Origin: Globisporangium splendens
Taxonomy: Eukaryota; Oomycota; Peronosporomycetes; Pythiales; Pythiaceae
Length of the DNA stretch: 24,393 nucleotides
Direction of reading: 5' to 3'
Assembly (NCBI GenBank): GCA_006386115.1
Contig: VFIW01000054.1
Location: 303,108-327,500 of the forward strand
Shown: positions 8,940-18,405 of the stretch, piece by piece
Layout of the letters: every line of letters begins with the position of its first letter
How positions within the stretch are numbered: the first letter of the stretch is position 1
The notes under the pieces: model-generated
The model's input: the letters and a program-made list of their open reading frames with translations, nothing else
Database searches by the model: none
What the model was told of the DNA's origin: nothing
Made by a program: the position numbers and the translations under genes

Positions 8940-10040
8940 TCACGTTTTGCGTTCTTCGTTGTCGTGTGCTTCTGCTGATCCTGCCGCGCCGTCGTCGTGC
9001 AGCACCGGATCCCTAGTATGGTCACTCGTCTGTTCCACGACGCCGTCCACCCCCATGGGCTCGTCATCGGCGCCAGTCGCATCCACGCCACCAGCGCCGG
9101 TGTCTTCGCCATCGTCGTCGTCATCTATCTCTATGTGTCCGTCTTCGTCTGCACCAAGCGCTGCAGCTCCAGAAAGTGGCGGCTGCTGCTCGTACGTCAC
9201 GTAGCTGCGCTTGAGTGTGAGTCCGTTGCGTCGGATGAACTTGGTGACCCAGTTCTCAGACGCCTTAAAGTTCGCGTTCGTGCGCTGGAACATGTGCTGC
9301 GCGGTCTTGGCGATCCACTTGCGCGTCACGCGGTCCTTCTTGGCGCGCTCCTGGATCACAATCACGAGCAGCTTCTCCTCCGAGTTCTCCAAATACGGTT
9401 TTCGGCCGCCACCCGTGATGCGCTTCTTGTGCGACGAATCGCCGAGGATCTTGTCGCGGTTCTTCCACCATTTCCGGAACGACGACGCGCTCACGTCCCA
9501 GTGCAGCGCACTAAAGTGCTTCTCGGCGCGCGACGGGATGCCCTTGCCCGGCCCCATGATCCACTCAATCGCTTCTTTCTTCATGCTCAACGGGATGCTC
9601 TTGCGCTTGATTGCGAGGCTGTTGCTGCTGCCATTATTACCACCATTGGCATTACCGCCGTCAATGGAGCTCTCCGCGTCTCCTGGCGCTGCGACAGACG
9701 CCAACTCCCCACTCATCGAGTGCGCGTTGTCGACGACAGCCGCTCCGGACAGCGGCATGAACTCCATGGCACTCGCGTCCATCTTGCCGCCATGCACACC
9801 GAGTGCCGCGCTGTCGACGGCCATGTGCACGTCGGCCATCGCGGCGTCCGCTGCCGATGCCACCGCGTGCTGCACGAGCGCGTGGTGTTGCGCTTGCGCC
9901 TGCGCGACGGCCTGCGCCTGGGCCTCGGCGAGCGCCTGCGCCTGCTGGGCCTGCGCCTGCGCGATCAGCTGCTGCATGCCGCCATCGCCCGCAGCCACGA
10001 GCGCGATCACCTCCTCAGGCGTCGGGATTTTGCCTGCCAT
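8940..10040 (-). CDS. CENP-B/Tc5-type HTH DNA-binding protein
   Basis: A single exon of 366 codons. The N-terminus has an Ala/Gln-rich repeat (about residues 22-53, largely QA dipeptides), then a low-complexity Ala/Gly/Asn stretch. A first helix-turn-helix, psq-like, covers about 145-200 (IKRKSIPLSMKKEAIEW ... SSFRKWWKNRDK). The linker GGGRKPYL leads to a CENP-B-type HTH (about 213-280: EEKLLVIVIQ, WIAKTAQHM, ASENWVTKFIRRNGLTLKR). The tail is acidic (five consecutive Asp at about 306-310). The DDE endonuclease domain of pogo/Tc5 transposases is absent, so this is probably a domesticated DNA-binding protein or transcription factor in the nucleus. Targets are unknown. The Met at 10040 is the first in frame and fits the family. 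A further exon after 8940 cannot be excluded. Confidence 0.8.
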   Translation of the reverse strand: MAGKIPTPEEVIALVAAGDGGMQQLIAQAQAQQAQALAEAQAQAVAQAQAQHHALVQHAVASAADAAMADVHMAVDSAALGVHGGKMDASAMEFMPLSGAAVVDNAHSMSGELASVAAPGDAESSIDGGNANGGNNGSSNSLAIKRKSIPLSMKKEAIEWIMGPGKGIPSRAEKHFSALHWDVSASSFRKWWKNRDKILGDSSHKKRITGGGRKPYLENSEEKLLVIVIQERAKKDRVTRKWIAKTAQHMFQRTNANFKASENWVTKFIRRNGLTLKRSYVTYEQQPPLSGAAALGADEDGHIEIDDDDDGEDTGAGGVDATGADDEPMGVDGVVEQTSDHTRDPVLHDDGAAGSAEAHDNEERKT

Positions 10041-10364
10041 TTCGCCCTCAATCTAGCGCGATGTGGTTGTTTTTCAAGGCCGTCTTCTAATACGGTAGCA
10101 TTCCCGCCACTCCTTTTGTGTTCTTAAGACGCGGAAAAGTGCTGGAGGCTACTGTTGCAGTCAATGAAGTCTTGTCGCACACTGTTTATTTGTAGACAGG
10201 TCTACTGATAAAGTTGTTTGAATTGGAATGTGTGCGAGCCTGCACGGTATATTCTGAACATGAAACACACACTGCCAGATAAACTAGGGGATTTTATAAA
10301 ACAGAAAGATCCAACACGTGGCAGATTGAACTCAGTGCAAGAAGAAATCTCGAGTAGCAGCGAG
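10041..10364. promoter_or_regulatory. Divergent intergenic region (HTH gene / parvulin gene)
   Basis: This 324-bp gap separates the start of the minus-strand HTH gene from that of the plus-strand parvulin gene. The parvulin frame is open upstream to an ATG at 10218, but the signal sequence favours the start at 10365. A CACGTG hexamer at 10315-10320 was noted but is not significant alone. No certain promoter element was seen. Confidence 0.35.
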
Positions 10365-10871
10365 ATGGCGAAGAAGAGCATGTGGATGGCGCTGTTCGCG
10401 CTCATCGCGGTGGTGATGACGGTGATGACGGCCGTGGTCCGCGCTGAGGCACCGTTGGCCAGCGCGAGCCACATCCTCGTGCCCACGGAGGCCGAGGTCG
10501 ACGCGCTCCTCGTCGAATTGGAGGCGGCCGACGACCTCCCCGCCAAGTTCGCGGAGCTCGCCAAGGCCAAGAGCAAGTGCCCATCGAGCCGCAACGGCGG
10601 CGCGCTCGGTACATTCGGCCGCGGCCAGATGGTGGAAGAGTTTGACACCGTCGTGTTCGAGAAACCAGTGGGCGTCGTGCACAAAGTGCGCACGCAGGTG
10701 CGTTTGTGCTGCTGGTTTGTTCGCTTGCGTCACCACGTGGAACTGACTGGTCTTTGCCTCTTTCTTAATTTATGCTAGTTCGGCTGGCACTTGGTGCTCA
10801 CGACGTCGCGCACAGGCATGGGGGACGTGGATCTCGATGAGGAAGACGAAGACAGCAAGAGCGACTTGTAA
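10365..10871 (+). CDS. Secretory parvulin-type peptidyl-prolyl isomerase (one domain, two exons)
   Basis: Two exons, 10365-10697 and 10779-10871, separated by an 81-bp GT-AG intron, give 141 residues. The N-terminus is a signal peptide or anchor (MWMALFALIAVVMTVMTAVV). The parvulin domain follows: ASHILVPTEAE, a helix with FAELAKAKSKCPS, NGGALGTFGRGQMV, FDTVVFEKPVG, and after the intron FGWHLVLTTS. Parvulins catalyse cis-trans isomerisation of peptidyl-prolyl bonds; the expected active-site elements (HIL, C/S, FGxGQM, FGWHLV) are present. The intron phase is 0, between Gln and Phe (TQ/FGWH), at the same place as in the neighbouring parvulin gene. The acidic tail (DEEDEDSKSDL) has no KDEL-type signal. 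ER or secretory location is inferred. It is convergent with the two-domain paralog. Confidence 0.9.
10698..10778 (+). other. Intron of the one-domain parvulin gene
   Basis: An 81-bp GT-AG intron, CAG/GTGCGT at the donor and ATGCTAG at the acceptor, with a pyrimidine-rich stretch before the acceptor. Removing it joins the parvulin domain in frame (TQ/FGWHLV). Without splicing the frame ends within a few dozen codons and loses the last strand of the domain. Confidence 0.88.
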
Positions 10872-11129
10872 GTCGACGCTCTTCGTGGGAATCCACGTGT
10901 CTTCCGAGTTCTTGAGCGTTTTGCGAAAGGACAGCGACTGCAGATGATGACCTCCAGAGTGTGCAGCAGAAGAAAATAAAAAGCAAAGGACGAATAAAAG
11001 CAGCGCTAAAGGTCACATTCATTCATGCACGTGAGAAAAGAGCACACAGTCTGCGTCTAACGCCTGCGTCCAACTTCTCTCATTGGTTATGAAAGGTCGG
11101 ACGGGAATCCAAACTAAACCCAACTACGC

Positions 11130-12057
11130 TTAGTTGCCCTTCTTCACTTCGCCCGTGCGCTCCGTGCAGATGAGCACATGCCAGCCAAACTGTTTCAAAC
11201 ACCAACAGCAATACGAGATAGAAAAAAAAAAAAAAAAAAAGCGATCAGAAATCCATATCCATATCAATCGCTTTCCAATTCAGAAACACAAATAAACGTA
11301 CCTGGGTCTGGACCTTGTGCACCTTGCCGACTTCTTCCTCGAACACGACCTTGTCAAACGCAGGCACCATTTGGCCACGGCCAAACGAGCCGAGGTCGCC
11401 GCCCTTCTTTCCCGACGGGCACGAGCTCTTCTTGGCCGCGAGCTCCGCCAGTTTCTTCTTTGGGTCCGCGGAAGCATTGATCTCCTTGATCAACGCGTCG
11501 ACTTCCGCCTCCGTCTTCACCAAGATGTGGCTCGCACGCGCCTTTGGACCGCCCGACTTGGAGCTGAACTTGCTTCCAAAGACCATGATGAGCACCAGAA
11601 GCACTGGTCCGATGAACGGCGACGCCTTGAGCAGGAAATCACGGAACATGCGGTACGCGCCGGATTCTGCTGAAGCTTCCGAGCCGTCCGAGCGGGTCGA
11701 GATGAGCACCAAGTGCCATCCGAACTGGGTCTTCACCTTGTGCACGACGCCAATCTCCTCCGTGAACACGACGCGGTCAAACTCTGGCACCATCTGGCCC
11801 TGACCGAACGTGCCCAGATCCCCGCCCTTCCTCGACGAAGGGCACTTGGAGTGCTCCATGGCGAGCTTCGCGAATGACGCGAACACATTCTTCGCCGACT
11901 TGAGTTCGGCGTGCAGCTCGTCTGCGAGCGTCTCCGAGTCCACGAGGATGTGGCTCGCGTGCGCCTTCATCGCCGACGCGCAGGAGCTGCCGAGCAGCGC
12001 GGCCACCATCACCACTAGCGCCGTCAACAGCGTCACACTCTTGCGTCCCGAGCCCAT
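11130..12057 (-). CDS. Two-domain membrane parvulin-type peptidyl-prolyl isomerase
   Basis: Two exons, 12057-11302 and 11189-11130, give about 271 residues. The start at 12057 (MGSGRKSV) puts a signal peptide (about 8-27) at the N-terminus; an ATG at 12105 would add 16 residues. Domain 1 (about 31-125) has ASHILVDSE, SKCPSSRKGGDLGTFGQGQM and FGWHLVLIST. A hydrophobic segment (about 145-162, PFIGPVLLVLIMVFG) follows. Domain 2 (about 172-270) has ASHILVKTEAE, SSCPSGKKGGDLGSFGRGQM and, in exon 2, FGWHVLICTER. If the first segment is cleaved and the second spans the membrane, the two isomerase domains face opposite sides; this is inference. The 112-bp intron sits at TQ/FGWH of domain 2, as in the one-domain paralog; domain 1 has no intron there. 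It is convergent with the gene at 10365. Confidence 0.88.
11190..11301 (-). other. Intron of the two-domain parvulin gene, with long T tract
   Basis: A 112-bp GT-AG intron (CAG/GTACGT donor, GAAACAG acceptor). It carries a run of 19 T on the coding strand (11222-11240), an unusually long polypyrimidine tract. Splicing restores the last strand of the second parvulin domain and ends the protein at the TAA at 11130-11132; read-through would end it early at 11245. Confidence 0.85.
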
Positions 12058-12322
12058 GATCTCTTGGTTTCTTTGACAGTCTCTCCTTCCCTCTTTTTGG
12101 TTCAAAGGGGGAATGCTCGAAAAAAGGGAGGGAGGGGACTGTCTAGATCAGCAACACGCAGCTCTGATTGACTGATAGTTCTTTAAATTATGGATGTTGA
12201 TTGGCTGAAAAGGTGTTTTATGATGTCAAGAAATCCAGTCTGCAGGTGTCAGAAACTGGATGATACAAATGCTGTTGTGAGAGAGAATTTGTATCAACCC
12301 GATTGTAGCAAATTGTAACACA
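12058..12322. other. Intergenic, 5' side of the two-domain parvulin gene
   Basis: This holds the 5' flank of the minus-strand parvulin gene, with a purine-rich stretch (GGGAGGGAGGGG-like, 12124-12137) and AT-rich sequence. No ORF with family resemblance was seen. Confidence 0.35.
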
Positions 12323-12457
12323 ATGTCGCAAAAGAGCTCTTTTCGCGTGAAGATCGTGTTCAACACTCTATTTGCGATTTTTGCCACACAACTCTGGATG
12401 ATGACCACGCTTTTGCAGTTGACAAACTTCAGTCAAGCAACAATAAAAAGGATTTAG
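12323..12457 (+). other. Small ORF with a membrane-anchor signature (possible lost exon of paralog 3)
   Basis: A 44-codon ORF from the ATG at 12323 encodes a short basic start (QKSSFRVK) followed by a 23-residue hydrophobic segment (IVFNTLFAIFATQLWMMTTL and on). This is the layout of a type II signal anchor. The other glycosyltransferases in the window have such an anchor; the one starting at 12751 has none. No strong donor site joins it to that gene: GTCAAG or GTTGAC would be weak donors. It may be a real first exon, a decayed one, or chance. Confidence 0.3.
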
Positions 12458-12750
12458 AGAGTTTCTATTGAGGTGTGCTACTGTTCTATGCTCGAACCGA
12501 AACCCTATTGAATCACTGACCCACTTCAACCATACCCTTTATTTCAAGTGTCACATCCAGAACGCCATATCGCTCCAGCGGCACTTCTGACAACAAAATT
12601 GGTATCCGTCCGAACGAATATCGAGTCACGTGTCATGTGTTAAGTCGCAGCGACATCCAGACTGCGTCATTCGCTGATTCTTTGCTTGGACCTCGGTCAA
12701 ACCGCGAAACCTCACAGGCTCTTTTGCAATGAAGCAAGTGGGAGGCTCAG

Positions 12751-14190
12751 ATGGAGGCGTCAAGGTGCGAGTTGGCACGTTCCAAGGGAATAATGGATGT
12801 TCTGGGCGAGTTAACAGCGACAAGAGCGCCTTCGGTCGACGTGACTACAGATAATCCGTGGACATACGAAGGCTCCACTGGCAAATCGCTTCGACCGCCA
12901 CCGTCTTCTCATGTCGACGGAAACGACAAGACGAACTTGCGTCCACCGCAGCATCGATTGGAGCAACTGTGGTCCTCACCGTACCCAGCGAATCGAGACA
13001 GCAGTACGATGCACATCGTGTTCAGTATTAGCTGCGACCAAGACCACCGACTACTATTTGCAACCGTGCTGCAAGAGTCGGCGACGCGTGTGGGGCAAAG
13101 AGGATCCATCACGCAAATCATCTCGGGCTGCACGGACGAGCAAAAAGCGCGGATCCTGGCTGAGCCACGCTTCTATTACGACTACCGCGTGCATTTCACA
13201 CCAAGCTATTCACCCCACCCCCTCCCACAGATCAGCGACCACTACTCTCCATACAACAAGCCGTTCTCGCTCCGTCATTTCCTGCAAAATGCGAATCCGC
13301 CTGTGCAGCACGACATCGTCGCGCTGATCGATGGCGACTACTTGTTCTTCAAACCCCTCGAGGTGGGCACCGGGCGCAACGTGAGCAAGTTCTACACGGC
13401 CACGCGGGATCCGACGACCGTGACAGACGAGGTCCACGACGGTGTGGCGATCGCACATGACTGGCGGAATGTGATCCGCGGCGATGGATTCTTTGACAGC
13501 AACAAGACTGATCTCATGTGCGCCGACAAGCCGTGCGGGAACATCACGAACGAAGACGGGTGGGAGTATTACTGGGGTCTCGGTCCGCCGTACATCATGA
13601 CCAAGCACTACACGGTGACCTTTATCGACGACTACTGTCATTTTGTCGTCGAAGGCCGCAAAGTCACGGACGAGTGGATGACTGAGATGTACGCGTACTC
13701 GATCGTGGCCGCGAACCACGGCATCAAGCATACGATCTTCTCGCATCTGGGGGTCACGCACCCGTACTTGAATGGACCTGAGTACTGGTCGTTCCTTGAC
13801 GACGGCAAAATGAAAGAAAACCCGTGCACCGACCCAATCGAGGTCGTGGTACCCGAGGAACCACCGATTGGGTTCCATTTCTTCCACTTGTTCTTCGTAG
13901 GTGACCGAAGCATTGGCCGCTTCTTCTACAAGCGCTCGATTCCAACCAAGATTGCAGAGTGCGATCACCAACTCTTGGCGACCCCGAATGCCACTGAGTA
14001 CGCATTGGCAAGTGATGTGCACCTGGACACCAACGCCGTGTCGCGGTCAAGAAAGCGCCACGAGATCTGGGGTGCGTGCACACTCACCAAGATGATCAAT
14101 CGAGCGGCGCGACTGCTGAAGCAAGTGGCGTGCGCAAGAACCGGTTACAATGGGTTCGAGAGCGTCGAGATGTTTCACCCATCAAGGTAG
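12751..14190 (+). CDS. HPAT/SERGT-like glycosyltransferase, paralog 3
   Basis: An open frame of 479 codons from the first in-frame ATG (12751; a stop lies at 12730-12732). The catalytic domain begins at about residue 87 ([13 protein letters not shown]) and contains [28 protein letters not shown], the DxD motif LIDGDYLFF (D194, D196), [14 protein letters not shown] and [19 protein letters not shown]. It ends with the family's [16 protein letters not shown] helix and a Cys-rich end. The first 86 residues are polar and lack a hydrophobic anchor, unlike the paralogs, so the annotated start may belong to a second exon (see the ORF at 12323). If the start is right, the product would not enter the secretory pathway in the normal way. 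Substrates are unknown; a GT95/GT96-like transferase is inferred from motifs. Confidence 0.83.
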   Translation: MEASRCELARSKGIMDVLGELTATRAPSVDVTTDNPWTYEGSTGKSLRPPPSSHVDGNDKTNLRPPQHRLEQLWSSPYPANRDSSTMHIVFSISCDQDHRLLFATVLQESATRVGQRGSITQIISGCTDEQKARILAEPRFYYDYRVHFTPSYSPHPLPQISDHYSPYNKPFSLRHFLQNANPPVQHDIVALIDGDYLFFKPLEVGTGRNVSKFYTATRDPTTVTDEVHDGVAIAHDWRNVIRGDGFFDSNKTDLMCADKPCGNITNEDGWEYYWGLGPPYIMTKHYTVTFIDDYCHFVVEGRKVTDEWMTEMYAYSIVAANHGIKHTIFSHLGVTHPYLNGPEYWSFLDDGKMKENPCTDPIEVVVPEEPPIGFHFFHLFFVGDRSIGRFFYKRSIPTKIAECDHQLLATPNATEYALASDVHLDTNAVSRSRKRHEIWGACTLTKMINRAARLLKQVACARTGYNGFESVEMFHPSR

Positions 14191-15847
14191 TCCTCGATAT
14201 TACAGCATGTAAGCTGGGGTTGTTGCTGATAGCGTGTAGGCAGCTGTGACCCATTTGTTCCCCAGTTTGCTTCGTTCTCGATCAATTGTATCTATATGCG
14301 CTTGAAATGAATGATGGATGGCAGCATGCTCCTCGAGAGTAGCGGAGTGCGCGCTCATTTGATATCCACCGCCTTATGGCAAACAAGGTGGCAGGTACAA
14401 CAAACGTCGCTAACTCAGTCAAAGGCAGATTCGCATTTTATGAGAGTCAAAGACACTCGAAGTGATGGACTAAAATGGAGATTCACTAATTTGGAGAATG
14501 CATACTGTACTGTACCAAGTGCAGTGGCTGTTTCTGAAGTTATGTGCACAAAAAGGGTGAGGGGTAGGCTATTAACCTAAATCAAGCTGGACCGTCTCTG
14601 GTCGAACTGCAAATACTCTTTGGTTTTATATTCATCTGCAGCTTGTCGGAATCACCACCAACCTTCATGCTTCGAGTCCATCAATTTACACTGTCGTGGT
14701 CAAGCGAGTGGTTTGTCTGCAAAGCCTGATTTGAACAAACATGCAAGCGTGCTGGAGGCAAAACTAAACATCTCCAATCGTGCCACTCATGTGGGTAAGA
14801 CCGAGCCGTATCATTTTGCGTTGTGTTTGCACGTGTCATCAATTTCAACTGCACAATCATTTGTCCCTTCTCTTACAATATAGAATGCCCTTTCATAATT
14901 GATGGAGCTTCACCAGAGCTTCAGTCTGTCAACATGTCCCTCGAGTCCAGTTCGTTTAGAAGTTCTACTGTAGACAGAATTTTAAGCTCGCTTGCATCTG
15001 GGTACAAATGCTGCAGTCCTAGCGATGTTGGAACTCTTTCACGCGTCTTCATAATTCAGCGGCGCGTTGAGGTCGCAACGATGCATTCACTGCAAAGAGC
15101 GCGAACGGCAAAATTGTCTAACGCTGCTTTCTTCACTGGTAAAATCTTTCTATAGACCCTCCATGGGTTGACACATCTTCAGAAACTGACCCATGTTCGT
15201 GGCAGCTGCAGCGAATCAATTCATTGCATCGAGCATCAAGTCAAAAAATCCGGTGAGGCCATTCGCTTCGTTTTATGCTATGCATCTGAACGGTAGAATT
15301 TATGTCCAAATAGTAATAATTGGCTCTTTCTAATTCAATGTTTAGTGGGACATACAAAAGGTCAGTCGAATATTGGCTGCCAGTCAGTGGGAGATACAAA
15401 AGCTCGGTCAGCTGTTGCAGACAGTGCCGTTAAAATGATTTCGCCCAGACCACACAGACACGGACGAATTTGAATCGTGCTGCACAGACCGGGGAGGGAG
15501 GGGGATATGCTCTGCACCCATTTCGGAAAAAAGGGTGCAAGAGAACGCGAGGCACCGCAAGGCATATACCACGTTAAGCAGGTCTTGCATTCTTGTAGGA
15601 TGTGACTTTCGTTTCATCCTCTAATGGCACCTACTAGTTCAATCTCTCTCAAATATTATGGCATCCGTTTAAACGTTCTACTAGTTGCTTGGTGCATCTT
15701 CAAGATGTGCTTTAATTGCGGATGGCAATGCATCGCGGCTCCAAGGAAAAGCGAAGCGAAGGGAGCGAGAGAGCGGCTCTTGCTCACGCGTCGGCATTCT
15801 CGCTTCCGAGAGCGACCAACAGCAGCACCAGGCTCTCCATCGTCTCC
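14191..15847. other. Intergenic, no convincing gene
   Basis: About 1.6 kb between two plus-strand glycosyltransferase genes. Only short ORFs without family resemblance or sustained codon pattern occur. The sequence is AT-richer than the genes. It holds an imperfect direct repeat of about 25 bp, period 42 bp (AGTGGGACATACAAAAG-like at 15344 and 15386). The last few hundred bases should include the promoter of paralog 4. Confidence 0.45.
15344..15410. repeat. Imperfect tandem repeat, period 42 bp
   Basis: AGTGGGACATACAAAAGGTC at 15344 recurs as AGTGGGAGATACAAAAGCTC at 15386. Only two copies are present. No function is evident. Confidence 0.55.
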
Positions 15848-17813
15848 ATGCTCAAGCGCGCTTCGCCGTCCTCGTCGTCGTCGCAGCCGCTCTACTACCA
15901 AGTGCTGCTGGGTCTCGCGGCGCTGCTGATCACCGTGCTGCTCGTGGAGAACGCGTCGCTCAAGTCGTCTGCGTCGAGTCTGGCCCCAGGTACCCGAAGC
16001 AGCACTGGTCGCGCCGACGTGGCGTTTCTGCGTCAGGATGTGGTGGTACACGTACCGGAGTCTGACAACAGCAGCAATGTGACGGAGCATGCTGCCGTGT
16101 CCACAGCTGTTGAACGAGTTTGCACTTGTCGATACTTTGATCGTGATCGCCGAAGAGTTGCAGTTGTCTCTTCAAGGTCCAAGTTCAAGTTCACATTTGC
16201 ACTTGGTGCTATCCAGGTCAAGTCGTGTGTGCGTGTTGCATATGAGCATAGTAAGATCGAGTCAGAAAGTTGTACCCACATTAAGTTGCGAGGTACGACC
16301 AACATAGGACTACAGGTCAGGAACAGAGCAAGCAGGACAGGGGGCACAAGCGTTCCCAGGATTGATAACCTTTTGCTAATTCACTTTCCATTTTACCATC
16401 TACTGTGCACATCCAATATCAAGAACAGCGACTCCGGCCAAGGTAGAAGCAGACGAGAAGAGTGTGCACGACGCGGCGCTGGAGACCCTGCGCCACGAGC
16501 AGTCCGCCGACAGCGACCACAGTCCAACGGCTACAGTGAATGAAGAGAAGCTGCAGCAGCAGACGCTCTCGCCGGAGCATCAGAACATCGTCGACAAGCT
16601 GCTGCGTCAAATGTACCCGGCCAACTACGATAACAGCTCCATGCACATCGTGTTCAGCATGAGCTGCGATCAGCAGCACCGGTTGCTATTTGCGACCGTG
16701 ATGCAGACCTCGGCGACGCGCGTGGGCCAGAAAGGACCAATCACGCAGATCATCTCGGGCTGCACGGACAAGCAGAAGACGCAGATCCTCTTGGAGCCGC
16801 GCTTCTATTACGACTACCGCGTACACTTCACGCCGAGTTACTCGCCACATCCGCTGCCAGAGGTCGACGACTGGTACAATCCGTACAACAAACCGTTTTC
16901 ACTGCGCCATTTCTTGCAACACGCGAATCCGCCCGTGCAGCACGACATCATCACGCTCATCGACGGCGACTTCGTGTTCTTCAGGCCGATGGAAGTCAAC
17001 ATGGGCCGCAACGTGACCAGATTCTACCAAGGTACGCGCGATCCGACGACCGTGACGGACGAAGTCCGCGATGGCGTCGCGATCTCGCACAATTGGCGCA
17101 ACGTCATTCGCGGCGACAAGTTTTTCTCCATGACCGAAAAGCGGCAAAAGGTGTGTGAAGGTCAGCCATGCGCGTCTGTGAGCGAGGACGATGGCTGGGA
17201 GTGCTACTGGGGTCTCGGTCCGCCGTACATCATGACCAAGAACGACATGCTTGCCTTCATCGACGACTACTGCAACTTTCTCGTCGCAGCGCGCAAGTTG
17301 ACGCAAGACTGGATGACCGAGATGTACGCGTACTCGCTGGCGGCCGCGAACCACGGCATCAAGCACACAATCTTCTCGCACTTGGGGCTCGCTCACCCGT
17401 ATTTAAACGGTCCCGAGTACTGGTCGTTCCTCGATGACTTGTCCATTACGGAGAACCCGTGCCTGGACCCGACGGAGCTGTTCTATCCACCGGATCCGCC
17501 CGTGGGTCTCCACTTCTACCACGTGTACTACGTCGGCGAGCAGAGCCGGCACTTCTACAAGAAGTCGATCCCCGACAACTTCTTGGACTGCGGCCACGGA
17601 CTCCTGCTGGTCCCGGATGCGACCGAGTACGAATGGGCGAGCTCCATGGACCCCAAGAACGACAACTCGCGGTCCATTCGACGCCATGAGACCTGGGCGT
17701 CCTGTACGCTGTACAAGGTGGTCAACCAGGCCGCGATCCTCCTCAAGAAGGCGATGTGCGGGCGACGAGGCTTCAACGCGTACCAGTCCGTCGAGATCAT
17801 CAAGCAGAGCTAA
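15848..17813 (+). CDS. Type II membrane glycosyltransferase, HPAT/SERGT-like, paralog 4 (with intron)
   Basis: The first exon starts at 15848 ([11 protein letters not shown]; an in-frame ATG at 15722 is possible) and encodes a signal anchor (about residues 15-35, [18 protein letters not shown]). The catalytic exon is open from about 16429 to 17813 in another frame. It carries [49 protein letters not shown] (the DxD motif), [17 protein letters not shown] and [19 protein letters not shown]. An intron must join them. The best phase-matched pair by eye is GAG/GTACGA at 16293 with AACAG/CGACT at 16428 (136 bp); donors at 16118, 16177 and 16316 with other acceptors also keep the frame. Location would be ER/Golgi lumen. 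No inactivating change was seen. Sugar and acceptor are unknown. Confidence 0.82.
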
Positions 17814-18405
17814 GCGATATTGAGTTTATTTGGTACTATAGGAGGAAAAATTGAGGGTCATATGAGCAGTTCAATACAAAGTTATGGGGACACTCGGTCC
17901 GCTCATTTTTTTGATTTGATAATCTTGTGTTAACTGATTGCAATAGTGCACCGTCTCTGATTGTGGTGGCTGCTGATGCCTAATCATAATCCAAAAACGT
18001 AAATTATTGCCATGCAAACCTGAAGAAGCTCTGGATTTTATCAGATTTAATTCCTCGTTTTTGACCTATTTTGCCGATAATGACTTGGATTTTATGTAAT
18101 TTTGGTTTTATTCAGCGATGTGGACGTTTACTCGACGATTTTTTTCCGTGGCTAGAATGTAAAGTCGACCACGCAGGTTATTTCATAGCTTTGCTGTCGA
18201 GTGCTGACGATCACAACGCATTGAGCGCAATGGCAATGGTGTAGAGGCGCACGCGAGGTGGCTGGCCGGCCTTGCAGCGCGACGAAGCCCACGACAATCA
18301 CAGGTTGACCAAGAGGGGATACGAGGAAGACGATCTGTGTGCAACATGAAAAGCATAAACACGCATGATAATATGTGTTGCATGTATCTGCAAGACTACG
18401 CGGCT
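17814..18405. other. Intergenic, no gene seen
   Basis: About 590 bp of AT-rich sequence after paralog 4, which must contain its 3' untranslated region, up to where homology to the inverted LTR tail begins. No supported ORF, RNA gene or repeat was found. Confidence 0.45.

Noticed and set aside
8997..10127. Plus-strand frame of 376 codons opposite the CENP-B-type gene
   Set aside because: Repetitive Arg/Leu/His composition mirrors the Gln/Ala repeat on the other strand; no domain is visible.
7097..12632. CACGTG hexamers upstream of several host genes (7097, 10315, 12627)
   Set aside because: About six are expected by chance in 24 kb, and the spacing to the starts varies, so a shared regulon is not supported.
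13210..14022. Minus-strand frame of 270 codons opposite paralog 3
   Set aside because: The same kind of mirrored frame recurs opposite paralog 4 (16899-17396), as expected from shared codon bias of the sense genes.
14311..15155. Several ORFs of 80-110 codons in the gap before paralog 4
   Set aside because: No domain, signal sequence or codon pattern, and they overlap in different frames.
15716..16543. Single 275-codon ORF covering the start of paralog 4
   Set aside because: Only its anchor-coding first part is credible; the 3' part reads through the intron and into the wrong frame of the catalytic exon.
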